Below, piece after piece: positions 19,104 through 30,300 of a DNA stretch of 43,825 nt (position 1 is its first letter; the number at the start of each line of letters is the position of its first letter). The position numbers and the translations under genes were made by a program. This DNA is from an uncultured Clostridia bacterium (GTDB lineage: Bacteria; Bacillota; Clostridia; TANB77; CAG-508): positions 1 to 43,825 of the forward strand of contig CANQHI010000008.1 of the NCBI GenBank assembly GCA_947623725.1. The letters run 5' to 3'. Below the pieces are notes generated by a model, which saw only the letters and a list, made by a program, of their open reading frames with translations, was not told where the DNA came from and made no database searches.

Positions 19104-20456
19104 TTAAACTTTTTTAACTAATTTTTTAAATAAATCTCCTTTTTCTTCAAAATTTTTAAAATATTCATAACTTGCTGCTGCAGGAGATAATAAGCAACTT
19201 TTACCTTTTTTAGTTACCTTTTTTGCAGTATTTACAGCCTCTTCTAAAGTTTCTGTAAAATACACTTTTTTATCTTTTAATTTTTTTCCAATATCATAAC
19301 CTGTTTTAGGCATACATATTATATTTTCTATATCACTTTCATTTAAAAAATCAATAAAATCAGTGTAATCAATTCCTCTATCCATACCGCCAATGATTAA
19401 AGTATTTACATTTTTTAGAGCATTAATTGCCTCTATTGTAGATTGAGGAATTGTAGCTATAGCATTATCATAATAAAGAACATCATCATAATTTCCTACA
19501 AACTCAAGTCTATGTTCTAATCCTTTAAAATTATTTATTGTACTTATTGTCTTATTTAAATCTAGTTTAAGAATTTCAGATACTATGAAAACAAACATAA
19601 TATTATGGAGATTAAAATCTCCTACTAGATATCTTTTTTCTATGCTATCATCATATAATAATTTATCGTTAAAGTAAATTTTTCTATCAATTAATTTAAT
19701 ATTATCTTCTACTAAATTATTTTTTAATGTTACTGCAATTTTATTGCTTCTAGCATTTTGTACCAAACCTCTAACTATTTCATTATCATAGTTATAAATT
19801 ATATAATCATTATCTTTTTGAAATTTGCATATATTTCCTTTTGCTTCTGCATATTTTTCATAAGAATCATAATGATCTAAATGTTCCTCATAAACATTCA
19901 ACAAAATAGCAATATTAGGCGACACATCCATAAATTCTAGCTGATGCGATGACATTTCTAAAACTATTTTAGTATCACTTTGTATATCTTCTATGTAGTC
20001 AAACGCTGGAATTCCTATATTTCCCATAAAAAGATTTTTTACGTTTTGCTCATCAAGAACCTTATGAATTAGTGTGCTTGTTGTACTTTTCCCCTTCGTT
20101 CCTGTAATTCCTATTGTAAAATTATCAAAAAATTCTAATAAAAGTTCAAGTTGTGATTTTATTTTTTCTTTAAATCCGCTCACATCGATTCCCTTAAAAG
20201 AAATTCCTGGTGATTTCATTATAACATCATAATCTTGCAAATTTTCTAAATATTTTTCTCCGCTTATAGCTTTTATATTTTCATCATTTTTTAAAATTTG
20301 ATTATCAACTTCAAAACTTTCTTTTCTATCTGCTATGTATAAAAATTGATTATTTAGATATTTTCTTAAAAATTTATAAGTTGATATTCCTTCTCTTCCA
20401 AATCCTAATATTAATATTTTTTTATTTTTAAAGTACTCAACTAAATCATTTATCAC
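19104..20456 (-). CDS. murD: UDP-N-acetylmuramoyl-L-alanine--glutamate ligase, MurD family (possibly MurD2)
   Basis: GITGTKGKSTTSTLI, mur ligase central/C-terminal motifs; overlaps the MurL-like gene by 11 bp. Confidence 0.88.
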   Translation of the reverse strand: MINDLVEYFKNKKILILGFGREGISTYKFLRKYLNNQFLYIADRKESFEVDNQILKNDENIKAISGEKYLENLQDYDVIMKSPGISFKGIDVSGFKEKIKSQLELLLEFFDNFTIGITGTKGKSTTSTLIHKVLDEQNVKNLFMGNIGIPAFDYIEDIQSDTKIVLEMSSHQLEFMDVSPNIAILLNVYEEHLDHYDSYEKYAEAKGNICKFQKDNDYIIYNYDNEIVRGLVQNARSNKIAVTLKNNLVEDNIKLIDRKIYFNDKLLYDDSIEKRYLVGDFNLHNIMFVFIVSEILKLDLNKTISTINNFKGLEHRLEFVGNYDDVLYYDNAIATIPQSTIEAINALKNVNTLIIGGMDRGIDYTDFIDFLNESDIENIICMPKTGYDIGKKLKDKKVYFTETLEEAVNTAKKVTKKGKSCLLSPAAASYEYFKNFEEKGDLFKKLVKKV

Positions 20457-21843
20457 TTAAAAATACCTCTCTTTTTAACATTTCATTTTGCTCTTCTGTT
20501 AAATTATTTTCTGTATTATATCTTAAAGTTATATCCTCTTTAGTATCTACTAATCCAAAATTTTCTTTATAATACTTTAATAAATATGGCAATTCTCTAT
20601 CCAATTCGTTTACATTTCTAGCTTTTTCAATATTTTCTATTGTTTTACTTATAGCAAAATTTACTTCTTCAAAAGTACCTACACATTCAAAAGGTTTCGT
20701 TTCACCATGCCCAGTTAATTCTATAAATATATTTAATAATTCTTTATCTTCAAATAAATCATTTCCAAATATATTTATCAATTTTTCTTTATATAAATAT
20801 GGACTCAAAATTATAAAGGCAAATAAACATTTTGCACATTTACAGCACCATTTCCACTCTTTTTCTTTACTTCCAACATTACAACTTTTAAATGTAGAAT
20901 GATATTTTTCAAGTCTTGAAAATATTTTTGCTATTTGAAGTTCATTTAATGGCCTTAAAAAACTAAAATATTTTACTGGAGCCTTTAAATATTTATTAGC
21001 ATACTCTTCAAAATCACATTCAAATTCAAAACTCTTAGAATATTGGTGATTTGTTTTTTCTCCTTTTACATTTGACTCATTTGCACTATTTTCATTTGAA
21101 ACAGCAATATATTTTTTAGATAAAAGATAAGCTATGAAATATGATGTAAATGCAAGCATTGCAGAGAATGGAGTATGACCATTTATAAATCCTTGATTGT
21201 TTAATTCAATTAATTTTTCATCTATAGTTCTATAAACTTCTATAACATTATTATTTGATATTTCTGCTATTTCAGCACATTTAAGTGTTACTTCTTTTGG
21301 ATTAATTATTAAACAATAATCTTCTTTATTAATATTAAGGGTTTCTAATGTTACAATTGAATCTTTTCCTCCTCCAATTGGAACTATGTAGCCATTTGAT
21401 TCATCTTCAATTGTTTCATACTCGATTTTATTTTCTTGGGTGCATTTTATATTCATAAAATCTTCTATATTTGTCTTTATATTATTTACAAAGAATAACT
21501 CACCTAATCCATAGAAATAAATCTTTTTCCACCATTTTTTCTGTTCTTCATTTAAGTATCCACATTTTATTATCACATCTGGTGAACAAGTAGATTTCCA
21601 ATAACTAATTAGTTCTATCATTCCCATATGAAATACCATATTTTGAACATATTTGCTATCTAAACTTTTTATTTTATAATCCTTTTTTAAGATTTTTAAT
21701 TGGGGATTAAATATAGCAAGCTCAGGTATTTCAAATTCATATTCTATGTATATTGCCTGTTCATCTTCTCTTATTGAATATCTATTATAGTAGAATTCTT
21801 TATATCTATTTCTGTATTCATCAAATTGCTTTGATTTATCCAT
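20446..21843 (-). CDS. murL: MurL-like UDP-MurNAc-L-Ala-L-Glu epimerase
   Basis: VPIGGGKDSIVTLE, SNENSANESNVKGEKTNHQYSKSFEFE, CCKCAKCLFAF; overlap with murD. Confidence 0.8.
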   Translation of the reverse strand: MDKSKQFDEYRNRYKEFYYNRYSIREDEQAIYIEYEFEIPELAIFNPQLKILKKDYKIKSLDSKYVQNMVFHMGMIELISYWKSTCSPDVIIKCGYLNEEQKKWWKKIYFYGLGELFFVNNIKTNIEDFMNIKCTQENKIEYETIEDESNGYIVPIGGGKDSIVTLETLNINKEDYCLIINPKEVTLKCAEIAEISNNNVIEVYRTIDEKLIELNNQGFINGHTPFSAMLAFTSYFIAYLLSKKYIAVSNENSANESNVKGEKTNHQYSKSFEFECDFEEYANKYLKAPVKYFSFLRPLNELQIAKIFSRLEKYHSTFKSCNVGSKEKEWKWCCKCAKCLFAFIILSPYLYKEKLINIFGNDLFEDKELLNIFIELTGHGETKPFECVGTFEEVNFAISKTIENIEKARNVNELDRELPYLLKYYKENFGLVDTKEDITLRYNTENNLTEEQNEMLKREVFLSDK

Positions 21844-22100
21844 TTTATTTTTTCCTTTTTCTGTATTTAGGTTTTTACTTAAAATCGGTTTTACCTATAA
21901 ACCTATTTAGATTATACATATTTTTGTAATAAATTATTATGAAACATTTTATTTATATTATTATTTATTCAATTTATTTTATTTTTGCTACTTTAACTAC
22001 AGAGATTATACTATATTTTTGATTTGTATACAAGTAATAATTAAACATCAGAATCGCATTCACTTTTTCACTTGAGAGCTGAAATTAAAATTTTATTGCA

Positions 22101-22138
22101 AAAAGTCCCTACCAACTTTACGGTTCATAGGGACTTTC
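22101..22138 (-). terminator. Terminator downstream of thyX-like gene
   Basis: Minus strand AAAGTCCCTA-N16-TAGGGACTTTTT. Confidence 0.85.
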
Positions 22139-22153
22139 ATTTTACTCTACATA

Positions 22154-23299
22154 TCAAATAATTCTATGCATAGCATTTTTTCCACCAAATATACATGGTG
22201 AATCACATTTCCAGCCTGGAAAAGTACAACGAGCTCCTTTAGAATATGGCAAAAGATAATCATGAAGTTCCTCTTGGTCTTTTGTCGCCTCCATATATTT
22301 TGCCATTGTTTTTTGAGTCTGTTCCATAATCTCTAACTGAGCAGATCCACACAATCTTTCAGCACACTTTAACACAAAGTTTTCAATAGTGCCTCTTTCA
22401 TTGACTTGTACCAACATTCCCTGAGGGAAGAATTTTTCTAAAGATGATATATCTTTAAGCCATTCTTTCTCAAGTTCTGTATTCCTTATAATAGGAGGAA
22501 TGTAGTACTGAGCCTTATCAAGTAATGTCATCTCATAAGATAGAGTTCTATGTCTCTGTGCTTGTGCAAGTTGTGCAAAGCTTGCTAAATATGTGGTACA
22601 GTAGTTTTCTCCAAATTCTTCATTTCTGCTTTTTCTCTTAGCAAACAAAGAAAAACTACGACCTTTCACTCTAGCATCTAGTCTTTCAACTTCCAAATCT
22701 GGCATTGCTTTCAAGAATTCCTTAAATACTTTCTTCACTTTTACAGAAAAATCATCATCGCCGCCTTTTTCAATGTAATCTTTAGCAAAGTTGATAATGT
22801 AATTTAACTGTCTAAAATCAACAGTATATTCCATTATCGTTGCAGGCGTGAATACACTAATAAGATATCTCGCATTTTCCTGTGCCAACTTTTTAGCTCT
22901 TTTCTCATCAAAATCTGGATATTTTGCAAGTATTTGCTCTTTAAAGACTCCTATCCATTTTTCATACAACTCTTTTTCTTGAGGAGATGGTTCCATGTGA
23001 GTATATCTTGCTGATTTTTCAGATGTGTTATACACCTTTTCATTGTTTAAAATCATAGCAAGTATCTTAGGAATTCCCTCTAAGCATAAGTTGTAAGTTG
23101 GATGGCCAAATACACTATGGTGACCAGATTTGATGTTTCCATTAGCTCTTTTCTGTGTCTTTTCGGATGGTTCTGCAAATAGTGTTTCGACTGTATCTGG
23201 CAAATAGCAAATACCTGCTGATTTTCCAGAAAAGTCTACTGCATCTTCTTTAGGCAGAATATATCCTACTTTGGTTGATGCAATTACTTTGATTTTCAT
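22154..23299 (-). CDS. Extended ThyX-superfamily (FAD-dependent thymidylate synthase-like) protein
   Basis: QRHRTLSYEMT motif; ENARYLISVFTPATIMEYTVDFRQL; internal duplication of the ThyX-like half. Confidence 0.75.
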   Translation of the reverse strand: MKIKVIASTKVGYILPKEDAVDFSGKSAGICYLPDTVETLFAEPSEKTQKRANGNIKSGHHSVFGHPTYNLCLEGIPKILAMILNNEKVYNTSEKSARYTHMEPSPQEKELYEKWIGVFKEQILAKYPDFDEKRAKKLAQENARYLISVFTPATIMEYTVDFRQLNYIINFAKDYIEKGGDDDFSVKVKKVFKEFLKAMPDLEVERLDARVKGRSFSLFAKRKSRNEEFGENYCTTYLASFAQLAQAQRHRTLSYEMTLLDKAQYYIPPIIRNTELEKEWLKDISSLEKFFPQGMLVQVNERGTIENFVLKCAERLCGSAQLEIMEQTQKTMAKYMEATKDQEELHDYLLPYSKGARCTFPGWKCDSPCIFGGKNAMHRII

Positions 23300-23487
23300 T
23301 TGCTGTGTCTCCTTTCTTGTTGTAATTTTTTTAATGTACTTACATTATGGCTTTATAAATTAATGCAAGTTATGTCGAATTATATCATGGCAATTTTTAA
23401 TTTTCAACATTTTTAGCAATTCTGCACAAAAAACTACCACCCTTTTTAGAACATTTCTTGTTAATATAATATTTTTGTTGTCTTTTT

Positions 23488-23961
23488 TTAACTATTATAT
23501 AATACATATAAAATATGTGAACTTGTATCATAAAAATATAATGTATAATAATAATATTTTGCATAGTTTTTTCCAAAATTTCTATTATTTTTATCAAAAA
23601 GTATAAAATAATCACTTTCATCTATGATATTTTCATTAAAATCATATTCTTGAAGCCTGTTTTGTTTATCCATTCTTTCTTTGAAATTATTATAATATAA
23701 TTTTATCTCATTAATATTTTCTTTATTAACCTTATCATATAATTTATAAAAATCAACATCTTTTTTTGGTTCATAATAATATTTATAATATTCTAAATAG
23801 TGTTGAAATCCATACTTATCTCCATATGTTTCTGATTTGAAATACCCTTTTATTACATTGCTATCACTTAAAAGATAGTCTAGAAATATAATTGTAAATA
23901 CCAATATTATCAATATTATTAATAAAACAAATAAAATAATTTTGGATTTCTTCATTTTCAA
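23488..23961 (-). CDS. Hypothetical single-TM protein
   Basis: N-terminal hydrophobic helix, 157 aa, directly downstream of 23970-25034. Confidence 0.55.
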   Translation of the reverse strand: MKMKKSKIILFVLLIILIILVFTIIFLDYLLSDSNVIKGYFKSETYGDKYGFQHYLEYYKYYYEPKKDVDFYKLYDKVNKENINEIKLYYNNFKERMDKQNRLQEYDFNENIIDESDYFILFDKNNRNFGKNYAKYYYYTLYFYDTSSHILYVLYNS

Positions 23962-23969
23962 CCTTCCTA

Positions 23970-25034
23970 CTAATTTTCGATTTTATAATCATCATTTGTT
24001 ATTTTAATCACAAAATTAAATGGTTTTATAACATTGTACGAACTTGAAATAGCAGCAAAATTGTTTAAAGTAGATGAGAACAAACTCATAATTATTGAAT
24101 CTGTTGATGTTACATAATCTTTCAAATTTTTAATATCTGTAAAGTCATATTTATCCACAATTTCTATATCTATATGCCAATTATCATTTTCCTTTTTATT
24201 AGCTCTTAAATTTAAAGTAGCATCATGTAAAGATAACAATAAATCCTTTTCAGAAAAACGCATGAGTTTATTTTCAATGTTGATATCTATATCCGTTAAC
24301 AAACTATTTATCTTTTCTTTGAACTCATCATTTTCAAATAATATTCTAGTAATTTTCTCATCTTCAATAGTTAGTACATTTCCTTCTTTTTCATATTCGC
24401 CTGAATTTGTTAATGAAATCTGCATTAAATATGCAGAAAGTTTCATATTTGCAAGCAATCCTCCAATTACAACTATCTCCCAAAACATATATTGCATTTC
24501 GTAAAATGTTGTATAATATAAAGGCATGCTAATTTTGTTAGCATCAAAAATTATTGAAAATCCCTTCAATATTGTTTCATCAAAATCTTTGTTATTTGAT
24601 TTTATATTTTCATTTAATAGATTTTTAAAATCTATATAATCATTATAAATTTTATAAAAATCATTTAATGAATAGGTTGGCAACATTGATTTTGTATATC
24701 TTTTAAATATTGATATGTTTTTAATATTTTCTGTTAACTTAAGTTTTATATCATCTACTGATTTTAAATCCATCCTTTTTAAATAATCTAAAGCAACATA
24801 GTTCTCTGTTAACGCATATTTCTTATTCTTGCTTAAAAAGAATTTAAAATTTCTATGGGCAATTACATTACATAAATGTTTTTCCTTATTTGAAATAAGC
24901 CTAAAATTTGAAATATTTAATTGTGTATATAATTTCATCAAACAATTTCTTCCAAATAAATCATACTGATAGTTGTATGGTTTATTGCATATAATACATC
25001 TTTTTTCTTTATTATTTTGTTTGTTTTTTTCCAT
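23970..25034 (-). CDS. Hypothetical protein with N-terminal CxxC motif (RCIICNKPYNYQYDLFGRNC)
   Basis: 354-aa ORF, tightly spaced behind the AlbA_2 gene. Confidence 0.65.
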   Translation of the reverse strand: MEKNKQNNKEKRCIICNKPYNYQYDLFGRNCLMKLYTQLNISNFRLISNKEKHLCNVIAHRNFKFFLSKNKKYALTENYVALDYLKRMDLKSVDDIKLKLTENIKNISIFKRYTKSMLPTYSLNDFYKIYNDYIDFKNLLNENIKSNNKDFDETILKGFSIIFDANKISMPLYYTTFYEMQYMFWEIVVIGGLLANMKLSAYLMQISLTNSGEYEKEGNVLTIEDEKITRILFENDEFKEKINSLLTDIDINIENKLMRFSEKDLLLSLHDATLNLRANKKENDNWHIDIEIVDKYDFTDIKNLKDYVTSTDSIIMSLFSSTLNNFAAISSSYNVIKPFNFVIKITNDDYKIEN

Positions 25035-25053
25035 ATTTAATAACCTTTTTATA

Positions 25054-26352
25054 CTATTTTAATATTTTCCAATATCCATTCTTATTAGCACCAATATGTT
25101 CAATATACTTTTTGTCCTTTAGTGAACGTATAATTTTATTTATATATGTCTCAGTAAAATGTGTTATTTCCATTAAATCTTTAGTTCTATATTTTATATT
25201 ACTATCTATCAAATTTAAAATCTTTATTTCTGTCTCATTCAAATTATTATATGCATCTTTTATTTCTAAATTCTCAAGTAACTTTTTATTAAGAGGAATT
25301 GTTACAATAACAGTATGCTCACTTATATAAAAAGCACTTTTTCCATAATTTTTTACAATTAATGGAATTCCATGCCCTGTCTGATCAATATAATCTAAAT
25401 CTCCAAAAATTTTCAAAAGTTTTTTATTAACTGGTTTTGAAACTCCTTCATAAAAATCTTTTTCTGTTAATGCTGATGGAAGTCCTCCATTTGATACAAT
25501 TTCAATCCTATCATCATAGATATAAACAGTTGGAGCAATTTCTTCAGACCATTTTGTATGAACACATGCATTAAGCCATGCTTCTTTAAAAGAACTAAAA
25601 TCAAAATATTTTTCCTCTTCTCTTTGAATACCACCAACTTTTACTTTTGTTTCATTAATACTTTCCATATATTCTAATACATTATTAACAGATAGCAATA
25701 AACATTTTCCTCCATAATCTGTTCTTTTCAGCATAACGGTCTTATCATTACCTGCAAATGTTACTACTTTTATAGAAATATCATTAGAGTCTGCAAGTAA
25801 TTCAGCCATAAAATTATATTTATTACCATCTGTAAGAAGTCCTAAATTTTCTTCAAATTTTTCATTATTAATTTTTATATCATTTGATAAATATAATCCC
25901 TTTAGCATTTTAAAGGTTAAATTCTGTTTTGATGCTATTTTTTTCACTATATAGTCAGGTTCACCTTCTTGATTTATTAAGCCCCTTAGCATTTCAGGAG
26001 ATAATTGTTTATCTTCATCAAATGACCTACTATAATATTTTCCAAATGCTGAATATGGAATGTTATTTCCTCTAGCCAATACCTTAATAACCTTTTTATC
26101 ATCAATTAATTCTAATGCTATAGTTGGTATTATTTGTGGTTTAATGCCTTCTGCGATTTTTCTTGACACATCTCTCATTGTATTTTCATTCAAATCTTTT
26201 TGTCCAATTACTTCTCCATTATTTTTAACGCCAAAATATACTGTTCCTTCTCCATGTTTATTGAGCATCGCTGATAGTGAAATTACACCTTCTAAAAGTT
26301 CACTTGTACTTTTTTTAAATTCTACCTTTTCAGATTCTACTCCTAGATTCAT
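25054..26352 (-). CDS. AlbA_2 (Schlafen-like) DNA-binding domain / ATP-binding C-terminal transcriptional regulator-like protein
   Basis: ESEKVEFKKSTSEL...GEGTVYFGVKNNGEVIGQ; C-terminal GHGIPLIVKNYG and wHTH. Confidence 0.85.
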   Translation of the reverse strand: MNLGVESEKVEFKKSTSELLEGVISLSAMLNKHGEGTVYFGVKNNGEVIGQKDLNENTMRDVSRKIAEGIKPQIIPTIALELIDDKKVIKVLARGNNIPYSAFGKYYSRSFDEDKQLSPEMLRGLINQEGEPDYIVKKIASKQNLTFKMLKGLYLSNDIKINNEKFEENLGLLTDGNKYNFMAELLADSNDISIKVVTFAGNDKTVMLKRTDYGGKCLLLSVNNVLEYMESINETKVKVGGIQREEEKYFDFSSFKEAWLNACVHTKWSEEIAPTVYIYDDRIEIVSNGGLPSALTEKDFYEGVSKPVNKKLLKIFGDLDYIDQTGHGIPLIVKNYGKSAFYISEHTVIVTIPLNKKLLENLEIKDAYNNLNETEIKILNLIDSNIKYRTKDLMEITHFTETYINKIIRSLKDKKYIEHIGANKNGYWKILK

Positions 26353-26450
26353 ATTATTTTCACCTCATAAATCAATTTTTAAAACTATTTGATAATATTA
26401 TTAATTTCGCTTTACTTTTTTATTTGCCAAAAAATATAGGATATATGCAT

Positions 26451-26498
26451 TTTATTCTGTACTTTATTCTGTACTTTATTCTATACTTTATTCTGTAC
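26451..26498. repeat. 12-bp tandem repeat (TTTATTCTGTAC) x4
   Basis: Four consecutive 12-bp units, one with a single change, about 100 bp upstream of the AlbA_2 gene. Confidence 0.9.
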
Positions 26499-26569
26499 TC
26501 TGTCAATTATTTTTTATAAATTAATAATTAAATTTAACTTTTTATAAAAACAATGATATTACGCTAATA

Positions 26570-26606
26570 AAAAAAATACCACCCTTTTTCAGAATGATAT
26601 TTTTAT
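26570..26606 (-). terminator. Terminator downstream of tRNA-Met
   Basis: Minus strand AATATCATTCT-GAAAA-AGGGTGGTATT-TTTTTT (11-bp stem with G-U pairs). Confidence 0.65.
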
Positions 26607-26639
26607 CTATCTGTTTTATTGTTCGAACAGATACATTAT

Positions 26640-26716
26640 TGGTAGCGAAGGAGAGAATCGAACTCACGACCTAGCGGGTATGAACCGCTCGCTCTAGCCA
26701 GCTGAGCTACTTCGCC
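26640..26716 (-). tRNA. tRNA-Met (CAT), CCA encoded
   Basis: Cloverleaf read from minus strand GGCGAAGTAGCTCAGCTGGCTAGAGCGAGCGGTTCATACCCGCTAGGTCGTGAGTTCGATTCTCTCCTTCGCTACCA. Confidence 0.93.
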
Positions 26717-26763
26717 ATGTATAGTAACAGAGTTATTATACATTTTTTTTTAGATAATGTCAA

Positions 26764-27198
26764 CTATTTTTCTAATAAAATTGTCACTGGTCCATCATTT
26801 ATAAGTTCAACATTCATGTGAGTTCTAAATATACCTTTCTGTACTTCTACTTTTTCACTACATTTATCACAAAAATATTCATATAATCTATTTGCTTCAT
26901 CTGGTTTTGCTGCTTCGATAAAAGATGGTCTATTCCCCTCACTCGCATCTCCGTAGAGAGTAAATTGTGATACTAATAATAATTTACCTTTTACATCTTG
27001 CACAGATAAATTCATTTTTTCGTTTTCATCTTCAAAAATTCTTAAATTCACAAGTTTCTTAGCTAAATAGTCTGCTTCCTTTTCTGTATCTCCGACTTTT
27101 ATTCCAACTAAAACCATAAGTCCTTTTTCAATTTTTCCTACAACTTTATTATCAACTGTAACACTTGCTTTTGAAACTCTTTGTACTACCAGCCTCAT
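26764..27198 (-). CDS. dtd: D-aminoacyl-tRNA deacylase
   Basis: MRLVVQRVSKASVTVDNKVVG..., LLLVSQFTLYGDASEGNRPSF, NDGPVTILL. Confidence 0.93.
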   Translation of the reverse strand: MRLVVQRVSKASVTVDNKVVGKIEKGLMVLVGIKVGDTEKEADYLAKKLVNLRIFEDENEKMNLSVQDVKGKLLLVSQFTLYGDASEGNRPSFIEAAKPDEANRLYEYFCDKCSEKVEVQKGIFRTHMNVELINDGPVTILLEK

Positions 27199-27300
27199 TT
27201 TTATCACTCTTCCTTATTTTATTATTTAATTTTTACTTGCAATTTTTCTTACTATTCTTTTGATTATTATTTATCTTTAAACTTAATATCCTAATATATT

Positions 27301-30300
27301 TTATTCTTCACTTGCACTACTTACAATTTCTTTCAAAACATCTTTTTGTGGTTTATTAATAATATTTTTATAATTATTCCCCTTAAATTTTGGATTGAAA
27401 CCACAAATCGATTTATATGCACAATATCTACAAGGCGTACTTTTTTCTTTTATATTGTAATATGGCTTTAGTTCCACTTTTCCAGATAAAATTTCAGAAG
27501 AAATTTGTTTAATTATTTTATTTGTATATTTCTGTAATTTTTCAAATTCTTCTCTAGTTACTGTACATGATTTTTCAAAATCAATTTTCCCATTTTTATC
27601 TAATGCAATTGGTATAGAATAAGATTCACCTTTTTCTATATTATAGTCCATTGCATTTATTATATTTTCATCTGCTAAAATTAGCCCATTCATTTTATAA
27701 TTTTCTCTAATTATTTTCTCTATGTCTTCTTTTTCAAGTTGCTTTAAATTTATCGTTTTCGTGCCTCTTTTATTTCCTATTAATTTAGGTTCAACTAATG
27801 AAAAATATAATGCTCCTGCTGTCTTAAAATCTTCATTGTATTTTTGAATTGCATCAACATAAGTTATTAATTGTAATTGCAATCCTGCCACAACCTGATT
27901 TAGATCAATATCTTTATACGATGATTTGTAGTCTATTATTCTAATGTATTTACCATCTGGCATTTGAGCAATATCCACCCTATCTATCTTTCCTGTTATT
28001 AAAACTTTTTTTCCATCATCTAACTTAATTTCAATTGGTGGATAATCATCTCCAAAATTAATCTCTGTACCTAATACATCAAATTTACTGTTCTTTAAAT
28101 TTTGTACTATATATTTAATTGATAAGAAAATTACTCTTTTTAATCTTTGCACCAAAGTTCTATACTTAGCTGTTAATCCAAACTTCTTATTTTGTAATAA
28201 TTCTTCGTCTATTATCTCATCTAAAATTTCTTTTATTTCTTCCTCAGAAATTGTTTTTATATCTTTTACAGATTTAAAAAATTTGTCTATTATCTCATGC
28301 ATAAAGCTTCCCGTGTCTATTGGCTTTATGTCTAATTTTTCTTTATCTGATAATTGCAAACCATATTTTAGAAAATATGAAAAAGAACATGTTCTATATG
28401 TTTCCATTCTTGAAATACTCGTTTTTAGTACATCACCATACAACTTTTCTACCATTTCTTTGTTCAAATTCTCTGGTTCATTTGAATAATAAAATCCTGC
28501 TATTGCAGATTTTAGCTTTTCTGGCTCATTTTGTTTATACCAGTCAAATACTTCATTCCAATCATCATTATTTAAGTTATCTAATAATTTTGAAAAAGTA
28601 ACATCTTTAGTTAAAATTTCATCAATATCTTCTGTTTCTTCTTTTAAATTTTTAAACATTCTTTTTAATTTTGATATTAGTAAAGATTTTCTTAATGCAT
28701 TACCATCAAAATCGCTCGAAACATACGAAACAAACAGTTTTTCTTCTGCAGTTGTAAAAGCTTTATATATATTAAAGTTCTCCTCATATAACTTTTCTTT
28801 TGAACCTTTTGCAAGTTCAAATCCTTGTGCTTTTAGTCTTTCTCTATCTAAATCATTAAAAAATCCCTCTGCTGCCACTGAACTTGGAAATACCCCATCA
28901 TTTACTCCAATAATAAATACTGCTTTTACCTTATGAGTTCTACTTCTATTTACATCTCCTACTGTAACTTTATCAATAGTTTGTGGAATTTGTCCTAATT
29001 CTTTAGATGCTAAACCTGTTTTTAATATTTTAGAATAATCATCAAATGAAAACTGTTCATTTTCAAATATTTCTGATATTTCTTGCAAAACTTCACATAC
29101 AATCTTCCATGCTTCTAAATCTTTTTCTTCTTTTACAATACTTGTAAGCTGTTCTTTTAAAAATTTATATACTTCAAGGCTTATCTGCTTAGCAGTTTTA
29201 TTTTCCTTTATTTTATCTTTTAACTTTAATAATGGTACTGTAATTTTTTCCTGTAAATCATTAAAATTTTCTGCATTTTCTTCAATTTCATAATTCCATT
29301 TTTCTTCGTACCATTTCTTACCTCTTATTCCCCATTTTAAGCAATAATTTTCAAATTCGTAAATATTATCTATTTCTATAATTCCAGTCTTTAAATAGTT
29401 AAATACTGCTTCATACGACCAATTCTTTGTAAAAATATCAAAAATTGATAAAACATATTTTATTATTACATTCTGAGTAATATCTTTTTTAGTATCAATA
29501 AAAACTGGTATTTCATATTCTGCAAAAATTGCTTTGCACAAACTTGAATACTCTTCAATTTCTTTTGTTATAACAGCTATTTCGTTATACCTGTATCCTT
29601 CATCTCTAACTAATTTTACTATGTTAGTAGCTATGTGCTCAATCTCAGAATATTTATTTTCAGCTAAAAATAATTTAATACTTTTAGGATCCTCATTGTA
29701 TACTTTATAAGGAACGGTAAAAAAATTCTCTTCTAAATGTTCAAGCTCTTTATTTTTAAATCTGTGATTTTGATTTAATTTAATTTGTTTTTCCTTGTCC
29801 AAATCAAACATTTGGCAAAGAGAATCTACAGTTTGTTTATTATCATAAAAAATATCAGCCTCGGGAGATTTAGTAATTCTCAAATCATCAGTACATACTG
29901 TTATATAAATTTCTTTTGCAATTTTATTAAGTTCACTAATTACCTGATATTCTTGTTTCGTAAATCCAGAAAATTCATCTATATAAAATACTGCACCATC
30001 AAATAAATGGCTAGTTTTTAAATTTTCAGCAAGTATATTTAGTAAATCATTTTCATCAACAAAAATATTATCAATTTTGCTTTCTAATGCCTTATACATA
30101 ATAAGCATATCATTAAGCTTTGCCTTTAAATATTCATCTTCTGTATTTTCTTTTTGCTTCTCCAATGTTTCGACTGTTATATTATGCTTTTTAAACTCTA
30201 CTATTTGAGTAATTATAGTATTTATGTTTTCTTGTGATTTACCCAAAAACTTAAGCTTCTTTTGATTTTTAACAATCTCATCATATATAATCTCTGCTTT

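Noticed and set aside
23397-23621. 74-aa minus ORF overlapping 23488-23961
   Set aside because: Overlaps a better ORF in another frame; low complexity and no support.
26445-26515. CRISPR array
   Set aside because: 12-bp units are directly contiguous with no spacers; no cas genes in the window.
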